A DNA stretch of 64,000 nt from Longimicrobiales bacterium (GCA_951828585.1 OX639991.1:806001-870000); one strand, 5' to 3'; shown: positions 17,065-27,766, counted from the first letter of the stretch. A program made the numbers and translations. Notes: generated by a model from the letters alone, not told the origin.

Positions 17065-18303
17065 TCACCCCGCCCCCCGGTCCAACGCCCACAACTGCAC
17101 ATACTCCACCCCCAGCTCATCCTCCACCACCCCCAGCACGTAATCCTCCCCAATCTCGAAGATCTCCAGCCCGACCGGAGTCTCCACCAGCCCCTCGATC
17201 CGTCCCTCGGGATCGAACACCGTCCACACCGCGTCCCCCTCGCCGAACATGTCGAACATCCGGTACTCACGCACCCAGAGATAGCCGGCCAGGTCCGTCA
17301 CGATCTCCTCGAAGGCCGGGTAGGAGTCCACCAGGGGCATGTCGCGTACTGAACGCAGGGCTTCGGCCCGCTGCTCGGGCGGCCGGTCGGCGACGACCCG
17401 GGCCCAATACGCGTCCTGGTCGGCCTGGGTGGATCTTCGCGGGTCACCTTTGCGACGGACGATTATGACCAGCGACCCATCCACGGCGAATGCCTTGATC
17501 TCGTAGCTGTCCTGCACACCGATCGCCACGAGATTTCCCCACACGGCTCCCTTGGTACCTCGTCCGAAGGGGTGAGGCGTCTCCCAGACCCTTCCGTCCG
17601 CCTCCACCTCTATCGCCCACTCCTCGTACATGGGAAACCTCCCAAGAGAAGCGTGCAGCGCGCCGTTCGCGTCCAGGACCGCCCATTCCACGTAGTAGCG
17701 GACGAGGCCCGGGGATCCGCTGATTTCCGGGTTAAGTATCAAACTGCCGCTCGTGAAGATCTTCCCGTCCGGGAGCATGTCGATGACGCCGACCCGGGTG
17801 GCGTCGAGGGACACGTCGCGGCCGTGGTTGCCGTTCATGTTGAAGAGCGACACCCGGCGTCCTCCCGGGTCCGGAGCGGCGATAGAGTCACCGGGCCAGA
17901 GGGCGACGGCCGACGGACCGCTGCTGAATTCACCCGGCCCTTCGCCCTGCCGCCCCCAGGTTCCCGAGTGAGAACCGTCCGCGTTGAAGACCCTGAGTTC
18001 GCCGCTGCCGGCGTTGGCTATCACGATGCTACCGTCCGCGAGTACGGTGGCGTCCAGGACCCGGAACAGTTCGTAGGCCTCGCCACTGGTGACGGAGCCG
18101 ATCGACAGGTACGGCTGGGTGCCGAACTGCCACGGGAGCCGCGAATCCGGTGCGGCTGGGTCGTTGGTGACAATGGTTACGCCGGCGCTGTCCTCGACCA
18201 CGGCGCCGAGCCCGTATGGAGCGGCATCGCCGGAGCTTTCGCACGCGGCGGGGAGAGCCAGCAAGAGGAAGATCTCCCAGGGTCGTGGGGATCGCTTGTT
18301 CAT
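17065..18303 (-). CDS. 6-bladed beta-propeller lipoprotein (paralogue A)
   Basis: 412 residues from the ATG at 18301-18303. The signal peptide EIFLLLALPAACESSG has a lipobox-like PAAC. Shared landmarks with the next gene are SRLPW, SIGSVTSG, SIVIANAGSGELRVFN and GRQGEGPGEFSS, then the C-terminal GVEYVQLWALDR. The protein is probably anchored in the envelope; function is unknown. It is the downstream member of a tandem pair with the gene at 18430. The IS3 element stopped 18 bases short of its stop codon, so the gene is intact. No strong ribosome-binding site is seen before the ATG. Confidence 0.88.
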   Translation of the reverse strand: MNKRSPRPWEIFLLLALPAACESSGDAAPYGLGAVVEDSAGVTIVTNDPAAPDSRLPWQFGTQPYLSIGSVTSGEAYELFRVLDATVLADGSIVIANAGSGELRVFNADGSHSGTWGRQGEGPGEFSSGPSAVALWPGDSIAAPDPGGRRVSLFNMNGNHGRDVSLDATRVGVIDMLPDGKIFTSGSLILNPEISGSPGLVRYYVEWAVLDANGALHASLGRFPMYEEWAIEVEADGRVWETPHPFGRGTKGAVWGNLVAIGVQDSYEIKAFAVDGSLVIIVRRKGDPRRSTQADQDAYWARVVADRPPEQRAEALRSVRDMPLVDSYPAFEEIVTDLAGYLWVREYRMFDMFGEGDAVWTVFDPEGRIEGLVETPVGLEIFEIGEDYVLGVVEDELGVEYVQLWALDRGAG

Positions 18304-18429
18304 TGGACTGGCTTTCTGTCGCGAGGCGAAGTGGCATCCCGGAGGATTGGATGCTGCGGGAGGAGGTTGGCGCGGCCCGGCTCGGCGTGTCAAGCGCGGA
18401 GAGTGCGGGCGGCTGGAACAGCTACCCCA

Positions 18430-19632
18430 CTACCGCGCCAACGACCACAACTGCACATACTCCACGCCCAGGTCGTCTCTGGACCGACCGAGAACGTAGT
18501 CTTCGCCGATCTCGAAGACGCTGAGGCCGGACGGCATTTCCACCAGTCCCCGCACCCGTCCCTCCTGGTCGAAGACGGTCCAGACCGAACTCCAGCGCTC
18601 CCGGACCCACAGATTGCCGAGCCGGTCCGCCAGGATCCCGGAGAAGGCGGGATAGGACTCCACCACAGGCATGTCCTTCACCGCCTTGAGGGATTCGGCG
18701 CGGCTGTCGGGCGGCCGGTTGGCGTACTGCCGCTCCCAGTATGAGTCCTGCTCGGCCCGGGTTGGGCTCCCCAGGTCGCCGTCACGGCGGATGATTCTGA
18801 CCAGCGACCCGTCCGCCGCGAATGCCTTGATCTCGTAGGTGGCCTGATCGCCGATCGCGACGAGGTCTCCCCACACGGCTCCAATTGTATTGCGGCCGAA
18901 GGGGTGAACCCGACTGCTCTCGATCTGTCCGCCCCGCGCAAAGACTGCCCACCATTCGGTTCCGGGGAATTCACCGAATGAGGCGTCCAGCTTGCCGTCC
19001 GGGCCCAGGACTTTCCATTCGACGTCCGGGCGCACGAGTCCCGTGGATCCGGTCATTCCCCCGTGCATTCCCGCAATGCCTCCGGTGACGATTCCTCCGT
19101 TGGGCAGCAGGTCGACAACGTTGGCAAGACCGGCTTCGAGGTGCACGTCGCGGCCGTGGTTGCCGTCCTGGTCGAAGATCGACAATCGTCCTCCCCAGCG
19201 ATTCGGAGCGGCGATCGAGTCACCGGGCCAGAGTGCGACGATGACCGGACTGTCGGTGGTGAATTCGCCCGGGCCCTCGCCGCGGCGCCCCCAGGTGGCC
19301 GCGTGCGAACCGTCGGGGTTGAAAACCCTGAGTTCGCTGCTGCCGGCGTTGGCGATCACGATTCTGCCGTCCGGGAGCCGGATTGCGTCCTCGACCCGGA
19401 AGAGTTGGTCGGGGCCTCCGCTGGTGACGGAGCCGATGGTGAGGGAGGGCTCCGTTCCGATCCGCCAGGGCAGACGCGAATCCGGTGGGGGGCGTTCGTT
19501 CTCGATGATAACGGTGTCGGTGGTGTCCTGGATGACGGGGTGGGGGCCGGACCGGGGAGTGGCGCTGGCGTCCCCGCTCGCGAGGTTGCAGATCGACGCG
19601 GCGAAGACGGCGACGGGGGTCGATGGCTTCAC
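18430..19632 (-). CDS. 6-bladed beta-propeller protein (paralogue B)
   Basis: 400 residues from a GTG (19630-19632) with an AGGAG ribosome-binding site six bases upstream. The N-terminus has a short hydrophobic stretch (PVAVFAASICNLASG) with Cys15, a weak lipoprotein signal. SRLPWRIGTEPSLTIGSVTSG, IVIANAGSSELRVFN, GRRGEGPGEFTT and the tail GVEYVQLWSLAR align throughout with paralogue A, showing a tandem duplication. Divergence between the two is substantial, so the duplication is not recent. Role unknown; an envelope sensor or binding protein is a guess. Confidence 0.87.
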   Translation of the reverse strand: MKPSTPVAVFAASICNLASGDASATPRSGPHPVIQDTTDTVIIENERPPPDSRLPWRIGTEPSLTIGSVTSGGPDQLFRVEDAIRLPDGRIVIANAGSSELRVFNPDGSHAATWGRRGEGPGEFTTDSPVIVALWPGDSIAAPNRWGGRLSIFDQDGNHGRDVHLEAGLANVVDLLPNGGIVTGGIAGMHGGMTGSTGLVRPDVEWKVLGPDGKLDASFGEFPGTEWWAVFARGGQIESSRVHPFGRNTIGAVWGDLVAIGDQATYEIKAFAADGSLVRIIRRDGDLGSPTRAEQDSYWERQYANRPPDSRAESLKAVKDMPVVESYPAFSGILADRLGNLWVRERWSSVWTVFDQEGRVRGLVEMPSGLSVFEIGEDYVLGRSRDDLGVEYVQLWSLAR

Positions 19633-19995
19633 GGCGAACTCCTGGTGGCTGAGGTGTGACCTGACAGGGGTTTCCGGCCCCGTCTATTGCATACACGGCG
19701 CATCTGAACCCTTGGACAACGTACGCAAGGGAAGGGGGCTCTTCACCTGTCGTGGTGGGTGGGCAAGGGGGAGGGTCGGATGATGGGGCGGGTTGGCGGG
19801 CTTTCGCAACAGCGGCGGTGGGATGAGCGTGGGTGGAGAGAGTGGAACAGCGAGGATGTAGTAGACGACGGGAGGGGCGATCCCCTTCGGCGAAGGCTGA
19901 CGTGCCGCCGACCGGCCGGGGTGACCCTCTCGACCACTCCTCGCACAACGACTTGGTTGGGCGCGGAAGCCACCGGCGCTGGTGCTGAACGGGGA
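19633..19995. other. intergenic stretch between propeller B and the ISL3 element
   Basis: I see no gene with coding character. It contains the leader of the minus-strand propeller and a GC-rich stretch with a small CCTTCGGCGAAGG hairpin near 19883-19895. No promoter hexamers are convincing. Confidence 0.5.
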
Positions 19996-21360
19996 GGAGA
20001 GTAGCGGGTTGCCTTTCGGGATCGCGAGACTCGGAGGAAATTGCGTGGTCAGGCCGCGGAGCGCTCGCTCCCGGCAGGTGTCCACAACGAGACGGAAGGG
20101 AACTCGCAGACATGGCCGGAAGAGACTGGCTGGACGCCGTTCTGGGCCTGGGTCCGGAGTGGAAGGTCACGAGGGTGGAGCCGACCCGGGACCCCAAGGA
20201 ACTTTGGGTGGAGTTGCAACGGACCGGAGGGAGCCCGTTGAGGTGTCCTCACTGCGGCGAGGCGTGCCCGGGCTACGATACGCGCCGCCGCGAGTGGCGG
20301 AACCTGGATGCCTGGGGCTACAAGACCTTTCTGGTCTGCAATGTCCCGCGGGTCGAGTGCCCGGAGCACGGGGTGGTCACGATTCAGGTGCCGTGGGCGG
20401 AGGGGAGCACGAGGTACACGATGGAGTTCGAGGCGGAGGTGATCCGGTGGCTCAAGGTGGCGAGCGTACAGGCGGTCGCCAGCCGGATGCGGCTGAGCTG
20501 GAACGCGGTGGACGGAATCATGCAACGTGCAGTGGCGCGGGGACTTGCGCGCCGCAAGACGAAGGCGGTTCGGCGCCTTTCGGTGGACGAGACCTCGTTC
20601 CGCCGCCGGCACCAGTACGTGACCGTGGTGTCGAATCCGGAGACGGGCCACGTCGTGCATGTCGCCCCGGGACGGGGCAAGGACGTGCTCCTGGCGTTCT
20701 ACGAGGGCATGGGAGAGAAGTACCGGGAGGCTGTCGAGAGCGTCAGCATGGACATGTGGGGGCCCTACATCTCGGCGACTCTGGCGATGATCCCGGACGC
20801 CGTGATGAAGATCGCGTTCGACCGGTTCCACGTGGCCAAGCACCTCGGCGACGCGGTGGACAAGGTCCGGCGGGCGGAGCACCGGGCGCTGGTGAAGGAG
20901 GGCAACGGGATCCTCGTGGGCACCAAGTGGCAGTGGCTGAAGGGCCCCAGACGGAAGACGCACGCCGAAAAGCTGGCGTTCGCGAGGCTCCGTGCGGGCA
21001 CCCGCCGGACCGCCCAGGCCTGGGAGCTGAAGGAAGCGGCCGCGAACCTCTGGAACTACCGGAGCAGAACCTGGGCGCTGGCCGGATGGCACCGGTGGCT
21101 GGAGTGGGCATCGGACTGCGATCTGGAGCCGGTCCTGAAAACCGCCCGGATGATCCGGGAGCATCTGTGGGGAATCGTCAATGCGATCATCCTCCGCGCC
21201 ACCAACGGACCGGCGGAAGGCATCAACAGCCGGATCAAGACAGTCAAGGTCCGCAGCCGCGGCTTTCGCAACCGGGAACGCTTCGCGAACGCCATCCTCT
21301 TCCACCTCGGCGGCCTCGACCTCTACCCCGATGGCCTGCGCACATGACCTGCTACCCACC
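19996..21360 (+). mobile_element. ISL3-family element (ends approximate)
   Basis: The element is inferred from its transposase. Possible ends are GGAGAGTAGCGGGT near 19996 and ACCTGCTACCCACC at 21347-21360, which are inverse with three mismatches. I could not find a convincing 8-bp target duplication, so the borders are tentative. Confidence 0.5.
20112..21347 (+). CDS. ISL3-family transposase
   Basis: 411 residues. The N-terminal zinc-ribbon CPHCGEACPGYDTRRREWRNL is followed by VPRVECPEHGV, the ISL3 signature. The helix-turn-helix and DDE catalytic core contain LSVDETSFRRRHQYVTVV (first Asp), FDRFHVAKHL (second Asp) and the late Glu in NGPAEGINSRIKTVKVRSRGFRN. Length and ends are normal, so it looks intact. 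The start ATG follows a weak Shine-Dalgarno region. Confidence 0.94.
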   Translation: MAGRDWLDAVLGLGPEWKVTRVEPTRDPKELWVELQRTGGSPLRCPHCGEACPGYDTRRREWRNLDAWGYKTFLVCNVPRVECPEHGVVTIQVPWAEGSTRYTMEFEAEVIRWLKVASVQAVASRMRLSWNAVDGIMQRAVARGLARRKTKAVRRLSVDETSFRRRHQYVTVVSNPETGHVVHVAPGRGKDVLLAFYEGMGEKYREAVESVSMDMWGPYISATLAMIPDAVMKIAFDRFHVAKHLGDAVDKVRRAEHRALVKEGNGILVGTKWQWLKGPRRKTHAEKLAFARLRAGTRRTAQAWELKEAAANLWNYRSRTWALAGWHRWLEWASDCDLEPVLKTARMIREHLWGIVNAIILRATNGPAEGINSRIKTVKVRSRGFRNRERFANAILFHLGGLDLYPDGLRT

Positions 21361-21496
21361 AGAAAAGGGGAAGAACCGGGAAGGGTTGTATGCAGCGGGC
21401 GAGTGAAGCTGCCTTGGAACCGACTTGACGCGCGGAGATGTAACTCACAAGATGAATCATTTCAAATCATCTTATGAGTCATCAAGGAGGTGGAAG

Positions 21497-21757
21497 GTGA
21501 AGCAACTCACCATTCGCGGCTTGGGCGACGAGTTGACCCGGGCCATTCGGCGGCTTGCCAACCGCGACGGGACTTCGCTCAACCGCGCGGCCGTGAAGTT
21601 GCTGCGGCGCGGGGCCGGACTGGAGCGCGGCCAGGGACGGGATACCGTCGGATCGTCGCTGGACCACCTGATCGGCACATGGAGCGACGCGGATGCGGAT
21701 GAAATGGAGCGGGCACTCAGGCATTTCGAGACCATCGACAAGGGCATGTGGGAATGA
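21497..21757 (+). CDS. ribbon-helix-helix antitoxin (VapB/FitA-like)
   Basis: 86 residues from a GTG (21497-21499) behind a strong AAGGAGG site. KQLTIRGLGDELTRAIRRLA with NRDGTSLNRAAVKLLRRGAG is a ribbon-helix-helix DNA-binding fold of plasmid-stability antitoxins. Its TGA overlaps the ATG of the PIN toxin gene (ATGA). It would bind and silence the toxin and repress its own operon. Because the toxin is split by IS110, the antitoxin is now probably redundant. Confidence 0.82.
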   Translation: MKQLTIRGLGDELTRAIRRLANRDGTSLNRAAVKLLRRGAGLERGQGRDTVGSSLDHLIGTWSDADADEMERALRHFETIDKGMWE

Positions 21758-21812
21758 GGGTGCTGCTCGACTCGAACGCGTATATCCAACTCATGCACGG
21801 GCGAGAGCAGGT
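21754..21812 (+). pseudogene. PIN-domain toxin (VapC-like), 5' fragment
   Basis: MRVLLDSNAYIQLMHGREQ is a textbook PIN-domain start with the first acidic residue Asp6. The frame then leaves the family at about 21812, where the IS110 element begins. The remainder of the toxin resumes at about 23046. Confidence 0.8.
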
Positions 21813-21892
21813 GAGTATCCATGTCGCAAGCCGGCGGGGCGAGTCGCAGCTCCAGTGCGAGCGGGTCTGGAGCAAGAGATGCCGCGTAGCCA

Positions 21893-23046
<1,154 letters not shown>

Positions 23047-23405
23047 GGATCGTACAGGACGCCGCGAAGGTTCTGCTGTCGACGGTCGTGCTCGGCGAGC
23101 TTCTGTACGGGTTCAGGCACGGCTCGCGTTACGAACACAACGCCCGCGGGATGCGCGCTTTCCTCGACAATCCGTACGTGTCGGTCGTGCCGGTCGGAGA
23201 GACCACCGCCGACCGGTACTCGAGGATCGCGGCGTCGCTCCGCGCGAAGGGTCGTTCCATTCCCACGAACGACGTCTGGATTGCCGCGCATGCCATGGAG
23301 ACGGGAGCCGATCTGGTGTCGGCCGACCGCCACTTCGAGCATGTGGACGGGATCGCATGGGTTCGGTTGAGGTGCGCGTGCGGGAGGTCGCGGCCGCCTC
23401 TGTGA
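23047..23405 (+). pseudogene. PIN-domain toxin (VapC-like), 3' fragment
   Basis: From about RIVQDAAKVLLSTVVLGELLYG the PIN fold resumes (Glu of GELLYGF), followed by the conserved PTNDVWIAAHAMETGAD and SADRHFEHV, which contain the remaining acidic residues. Joined to the 5' fragment at 21754 it gives a complete VapC/FitB-like ribonuclease. The insertion has inactivated it. Confidence 0.82.
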
Positions 23406-23494
23406 GCGAGTCGGGTGGCTGAGTTGGTCGGGATTGAAGGAAGGACGGCTGAATGAAAGACCACCCTTCGGCCAAATGAAAGATTCGTGCCAAC

Positions 23495-23630
23495 CGGCCT
23501 GCCGCGACATCGGCCGGCGTGGGCGCACAGGGGACGTGGGTGCGCTTGACGATTCGTTCCAGCGAACCGTCCGCCCGGAAGGCCTTGAGCTCGTAGCGGT
23601 CGGTGTCGCCGATCGAGACCCCTTGACCCC
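23495..23630 (-). pseudogene. internal fragment of a propeller gene
   Basis: On the minus strand the sequence reads GVSIGDTDRYELKAFRADG then SLERIVKR, matching AIGDQATYEIKAFAADGSLVRIIRR of paralogue B. Both ends of the gene are missing. It lies between the vapC remains and the STAND operon. Confidence 0.65.
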
Positions 23631-23654
23631 ACCGGGCATTTCCCCAACGTTATC

Positions 23655-23678
23655 GTTGCCAGCAATACCGTTGGCAAC
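23655..23678. promoter_or_regulatory. inverted repeat upstream of the ATPase-STAND operon
   Basis: GTTGCCA (23655-23661) and TGGCAAC (23672-23678) are exact inverse arms with a 10-base spacer. The match extends to ATCGTTGCCA/TGGCAACAAT with one mismatch. It ends 23 bases before the ATG at 23702 and is a candidate operator. Confidence 0.45.
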
Positions 23679-23701
23679 AATTCTGATGGGAGAACCGGGG
23701 A

Positions 23702-24955
23702 ATGACACTACGAAAAGCCGGAGGAAACTGGGTCGCGGGAGACCGCTTCTTCGACCGGGAGGTCGAGATCGAGGCGCTTATCGAGCGAGTAGAGGACGGC
23801 AATCATACGCTCGTGACCGCCCAGCGGCGGATGGGAAAAACCAGCTTGGTGCGCGAAATGCTCCGGCGCCTCGAGGAAAGGGGCGACTTCGAGACGGTGT
23901 TCGTCGATCTGGAGGATTGTTCCACCGCGGCGGACGCCGTGGTAGAGATTGCCGCTGCGTCCCTGCCCATTCGAGGCATCGTGACCCGCGTCAAGGAGTG
24001 GGTCAGGAAATCGTCCACCGCGACCATGGATCGACTCGACGAACTGGGGGTCAGCGAGCTCAGGGTCAAGCTTCTGGCCGGAGTCGATGCGGGGAGATGG
24101 CGTACCCAGGGTGACGCGCTGTTCGCGTCGCTCGCGAAGAGCGAGAAGCCGGTGGTTCTGGCGATCGACGAGCTTCCGATCCTGGTGAACCGACTCCTCA
24201 AGGGCCATGACTACCGGATCACACCGGAGCGCAGGCAGGACACCGACGCCTTCCTGAGCTGGCTTCGCAAGAACGCTCAGGCCCACCGGGGTCGCCTCCG
24301 ACTGGTCGTGTCCGGCAGCGTGGGTCTCGAGCCTATTCTTGAGCAGGCCGAGCTGAGCGCTCACGCCAACATATTCGCGCCGTTCGAGCTGAGGCCCTGG
24401 AACGAAGAGACTGCGGTCGGTTGTCTGGGCGAGCTGGCCGAGTCCTATGACCTCCGGATTCCAGGTTCTGTCCGCCAGGAGATGTTCCGCCGTCTACGAT
24501 GCGGTATTCCGCACCATGTGCAGCAGTTTTTCGACAAGCTCCACGAACATCTGCGCCGGGAGAGTCGGCGTGAAGCTTCCCTGGATGACGTCGGGAGGGT
24601 GTACTCGCAGGATATGCTCGGCGTGCGAGGGCAGGTGCATCTCGAACACTACCAAAGCCGACTTCGAACGGTTCTCGGCGATGACGGCTATGTAGTCGCC
24701 CTGGAGCTGCTGACAGACGCGGCGGTCAGCGACGGCCAACTCACGGACGGTTCGATTCGGCGGTACGAGGCGTATCTCTCGGTCCTGGACGATGAGCCGG
24801 CCACACGAATCCAGAGTGTGTTGCACGTCTTGGAGCACGACGGCTACCTTGCTTGCCAAGACGACGGCTACCGCTTCGTGTCCGGGCTGGTAGAGGACTG
24901 GTGGCGAGCGCGGAATGGCAGGGGTTTCGTTCCCTTCAGTGAGCGGCAGGCTTAG
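23702..24955 (+). CDS. AAA ATPase (MNS/STAND-like), first gene of conflict-type pair
   Basis: 417 residues. FFDREVEIEALIERV is the usual entry to this ATPase class. Walker A is AQRRMGKTSLVREML (about 40-54) and Walker B is VVLAIDELPILV (about 151-162), followed by LRLVVSGSVGLEPIL and a lid helix region. IPHHVQQFFDKLHEHL is the family's conserved helix. The C-terminal part (HDGYLACQDDGYRFVSGLVEDWW) is a winged helix. The next gene starts 15 bases on, so they form an operon. The family is widespread in archaea and bacteria, often with accessory genes; the effector activity is not visible here. Start ATG is preceded by GGAGAACCGGGG. Confidence 0.85.
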   Translation: MTLRKAGGNWVAGDRFFDREVEIEALIERVEDGNHTLVTAQRRMGKTSLVREMLRRLEERGDFETVFVDLEDCSTAADAVVEIAAASLPIRGIVTRVKEWVRKSSTATMDRLDELGVSELRVKLLAGVDAGRWRTQGDALFASLAKSEKPVVLAIDELPILVNRLLKGHDYRITPERRQDTDAFLSWLRKNAQAHRGRLRLVVSGSVGLEPILEQAELSAHANIFAPFELRPWNEETAVGCLGELAESYDLRIPGSVRQEMFRRLRCGIPHHVQQFFDKLHEHLRRESRREASLDDVGRVYSQDMLGVRGQVHLEHYQSRLRTVLGDDGYVVALELLTDAAVSDGQLTDGSIRRYEAYLSVLDDEPATRIQSVLHVLEHDGYLACQDDGYRFVSGLVEDWWRARNGRGFVPFSERQA

Positions 24956-24970
24956 GAAGGAGAGCCAACC

Positions 24971-27475
24971 GTGGCCATCGCGACCAAGAGCCACAACCCG
25001 GGATTCCTGACGGACGACGAACTCAGGGCGATGTTCTGCGTGAGAGTCGGCGAGTTCGAGTCGCTCCTCGAGACCCTTCGCGACAATACCGGCGAGTCGA
25101 ACCAGCACGCGATCGTGGTGGGGCCGCGGGGCAGCGGCAAGACGACCCTGCTGCTGCGCGTCGCTCTGGAGGTGCGGTCGGATCCCGAGCTCTCGTCCCG
25201 ACTTTATCCGATCGTCTTCGCGGAAGAAAGCTATTCGGTAAGCACCTGCGGCGAGTTCTGGCTGGAATGTCTGTCCCGCTTGGCCCAACAGGAGCCGTCC
25301 CGCGCCGGGGAACCCGATCTCCGGCGCACGGTGGAGGATGTGCGCAGAGAGCGCAACGACCGCGTACTCCGGGAACGCTGTCTCGGTGCATTGCTCGACT
25401 TTGCCGAACGGAAGGGGAAACGCCTGGTGCTCCACGTCGAGAACCTCAACATGCTGTTCTCCGACATGATGGATTCGGACGCTGGCTGGTGCTTGAGAAA
25501 GACTCTCCAGACCGAGCCGCAAATCATGATGATCGGGAGCGCGACGAGCAGATTCGGTGAGATCGACAGGCCCGATCGGGCGCTCTACGACCTCTTCCGG
25601 GTTCTCACTTTGCGGCCGCTGGATCGGAGAGAGAGTGCGGTGCTCTGTAAGACGGTGTCCGGGAGAGCGCAGGACGAAGGAGTGGTCCGCCGCCTTCAGA
25701 TCCTCACCGGGGGAAGTCCCAGGTTGCTTGCGATCGTGGCCCGTTTCGGCGCGGCAAGGTCATTTCGTACGCTCCTGTCCGACCTCCTTGATCTCGTTGA
25801 CGAACACACGGCCTATTTCAAGAGCCACCTGGAATCGCTGCCCGCTCAGGAGCGGCGGGTCTACCTCGCCCTGGCGGAATTGTGGAAGCCGGCGACGGCC
25901 CGGGAGGTCGGCGAACGCGCCCGGATGGAGACCAACAAGTGCAGCGCTCAGCTCAGGCGTCTCATGGGACGAGGCGTGGTGTCGGATGCGGGAGGAACGC
26001 ACCGGAGGAAGCAGTATTACGTCAGTGAGCGTCTCTACAACATCTACTACCTGCTTCGCCGGAGCCGGGGCATGGACAGCCTGGTGGGGGGGCTCGTGCA
26101 GTTCATGGATGCGTACTATTCGCGTACGGAACTGAGGGGAATCGTGGACGACATGGTGGCAGAGTTGGGTGCCGTGGATCCCGGCACGCGGCTGGTCTAT
26201 CAGGCGGCGTTGGAGCGTTTCGGCAGCCTGCCGGAACTGGCTTGGCACTTCTATCGGGAATACCCCGATCATGTACCTGAAGACGTGAAGGCAGTCACGG
26301 AGGAGGCGGCGGCCCTGTTGGCACGGGGTGGCGAGAAGCTCGAGAAGGGTGATCTCCGTGGAGCGCTGGGCGACCTGAAGGAACTGTTACAGCATTTCCG
26401 AGGGCATCGGGCGCCAACTGTTCGCGATCTGGTCGTCGAGGCACTCGTAAATCGAAGTAACATCCTCGCGCACCTGGGGCGGGATGAGGAGGCGATACCT
26501 GCTCTCGAGGAGGCGGTCGAAGTCTTCGAGACTACGGATTCACCGGAGCTCCCTCCCCTTGTGGCCACGGCGCTCCTCAACAAGTCCATTCTCTTGACAC
26601 GTCTGGGACGAACTCAGGATGCGATGGACGCATGCGACCAGCTGATCGAAAGGTGCCCCGGCGATGGCTCGGGTCCGGTTGCTGCGCAAGTGGCGACCGC
26701 TCTATTCAACCGCGGGGTATTGTTGGGCAGGATGGATCGGGCGAAGGACGCACTCGCCGCTTACGACGAATTGCAGAATCGATTCGGATTCAGCGAATCG
26801 TTGGATGTACTGGTGCCCGTCGCGACCGGGCAGGTCAACAAAGCGGCAACCCTTTGGGAACTGCGGCGACCGGACGAGGCGCTCCAGGTCTGCGAAGAGA
26901 TCTGGGGTCGGTTCGGAAGCCACGAGTCTTCCCGAGTGTTGCAAGCGGCTGGAACCGCAATGACCATCAAGAGTGCCGTCCTGAGCGTGAAGGGGCGCAC
27001 GAGCGAGCATCTCACCGCTTGCGGGGAGCTTTTGAACCGCCTGGACCAGCATGAGCGGCAGGCTGGGGCCGGGAAAGTGGCTGACTACGACTCCGAGGCT
27101 ATACTCACGTTGCGTCTGACGACCCACGGAATCCGGGTTCTCACAAATGTCAAGCAGGGCAATATGCGAGCGGTCACCGACGATATTCGCGCGATTCTCG
27201 GAACTCTTCCACGACTCGCCACAATACCGTCGAGATCAATCCGGTCCCTGATGGTGGCCAGCTCCGCACTCGGTGTCGACCGCATGGCCTCGCTAATCCG
27301 GGAGTCGCCGTCAGCCCGCCACCTGCTCCCGCTCACGACGGCGCTCGATTGGGAAATGGGGAAGAAACCCAGAGTCGCGATGGAAGTCCGGGAGGTTGCG
27401 GATGACATGCGCCGTGAGCTTGCGGAGATTCGGAGGCAGTTTGAGCAACGCAGGTCCAGACGACAGTTGAGTTGA
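24971..27475 (+). CDS. STAND-like NTPase with winged helix and TPR repeats
   Basis: 834 residues from a GTG (24971-24973) behind AGGAAGGAG. Walker A is VVGPRGSGKTTLLLRV (about 49-64). The Walker B position reads RLVLHVENLNMLF, with Glu-Asn instead of Asp-Glu. Then IMMIGSATSRF and LRPLDRRESAVL follow the STAND pattern. A winged helix lies at about 300-360 (LAELWKPATAREVGERARM, then RKQYYVSERLYNIYYLLRR). Residues of about 445-700 are TPR-like repeats (LVNRSNILAHLGRDEEAIPAL, ATALLNKSILLTRLGRTQDAM). The C-terminus is a charged helix. TPRs may sense a ligand or partner. It is operonic with the ATPase at 23702. No nuclease, protease or membrane effector is evident, which is odd for a defence STAND. 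Confidence 0.85.
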   Translation: MAIATKSHNPGFLTDDELRAMFCVRVGEFESLLETLRDNTGESNQHAIVVGPRGSGKTTLLLRVALEVRSDPELSSRLYPIVFAEESYSVSTCGEFWLECLSRLAQQEPSRAGEPDLRRTVEDVRRERNDRVLRERCLGALLDFAERKGKRLVLHVENLNMLFSDMMDSDAGWCLRKTLQTEPQIMMIGSATSRFGEIDRPDRALYDLFRVLTLRPLDRRESAVLCKTVSGRAQDEGVVRRLQILTGGSPRLLAIVARFGAARSFRTLLSDLLDLVDEHTAYFKSHLESLPAQERRVYLALAELWKPATAREVGERARMETNKCSAQLRRLMGRGVVSDAGGTHRRKQYYVSERLYNIYYLLRRSRGMDSLVGGLVQFMDAYYSRTELRGIVDDMVAELGAVDPGTRLVYQAALERFGSLPELAWHFYREYPDHVPEDVKAVTEEAAALLARGGEKLEKGDLRGALGDLKELLQHFRGHRAPTVRDLVVEALVNRSNILAHLGRDEEAIPALEEAVEVFETTDSPELPPLVATALLNKSILLTRLGRTQDAMDACDQLIERCPGDGSGPVAAQVATALFNRGVLLGRMDRAKDALAAYDELQNRFGFSESLDVLVPVATGQVNKAATLWELRRPDEALQVCEEIWGRFGSHESSRVLQAAGTAMTIKSAVLSVKGRTSEHLTACGELLNRLDQHERQAGAGKVADYDSEAILTLRLTTHGIRVLTNVKQGNMRAVTDDIRAILGTLPRLATIPSRSIRSLMVASSALGVDRMASLIRESPSARHLLPLTTALDWEMGKKPRVAMEVREVADDMRRELAEIRRQFEQRRSRRQLS

Positions 27476-27635
27476 CGTGTTCCTCACCATCCTCTTTCGA
27501 ATTGGCCACTGGCACGTCGACCTTGGCCTGCTCAGATCATGATTCTCCCAGAATCGTCCCAATCGATTCTTGCCAGGTGTAGGTTGTCTGGCGAGCAGCC
27601 GTTGTCCCCGCGACAACCTGTCAACTGGACATCAC
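27476..27635. other. intergenic region between the STAND gene and the group II intron
   Basis: No gene is seen. An inverted repeat AGGTTGTC (27581-27588) / GACAACCT (27612-27619) could form a hairpin, and GATTCT-CCC-AGAATC (27541-27555) a small one. Neither is followed by a T-run, so they are not clear terminators. Confidence 0.4.
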
Positions 27636-27766
27636 ATAAGTAGAGTCGGGGGGTGGCGCGGTGCCGGGTAGGGTCCGGTGCTTCTTGTCCGCGCTTTCGC
27701 TTGGTGCTCAGTCCGGCTCCCGTAGGTCCGTTTCCACCCCCTGCCCTCCGAACCGGACGTGCGGAT

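Noticed and set aside
19996-21360. Precise ISL3 ends with target duplication
   Set aside because: The best inverse match has three mismatches and no 8-bp duplication flanks it, so borders are only approximate.
19982-21406. A 474-codon plus-strand frame overlapping the ISL3 transposase
   Set aside because: It is the same strand in a shifted frame and has no family motifs, whereas the transposase frame has the full ISL3 signature.
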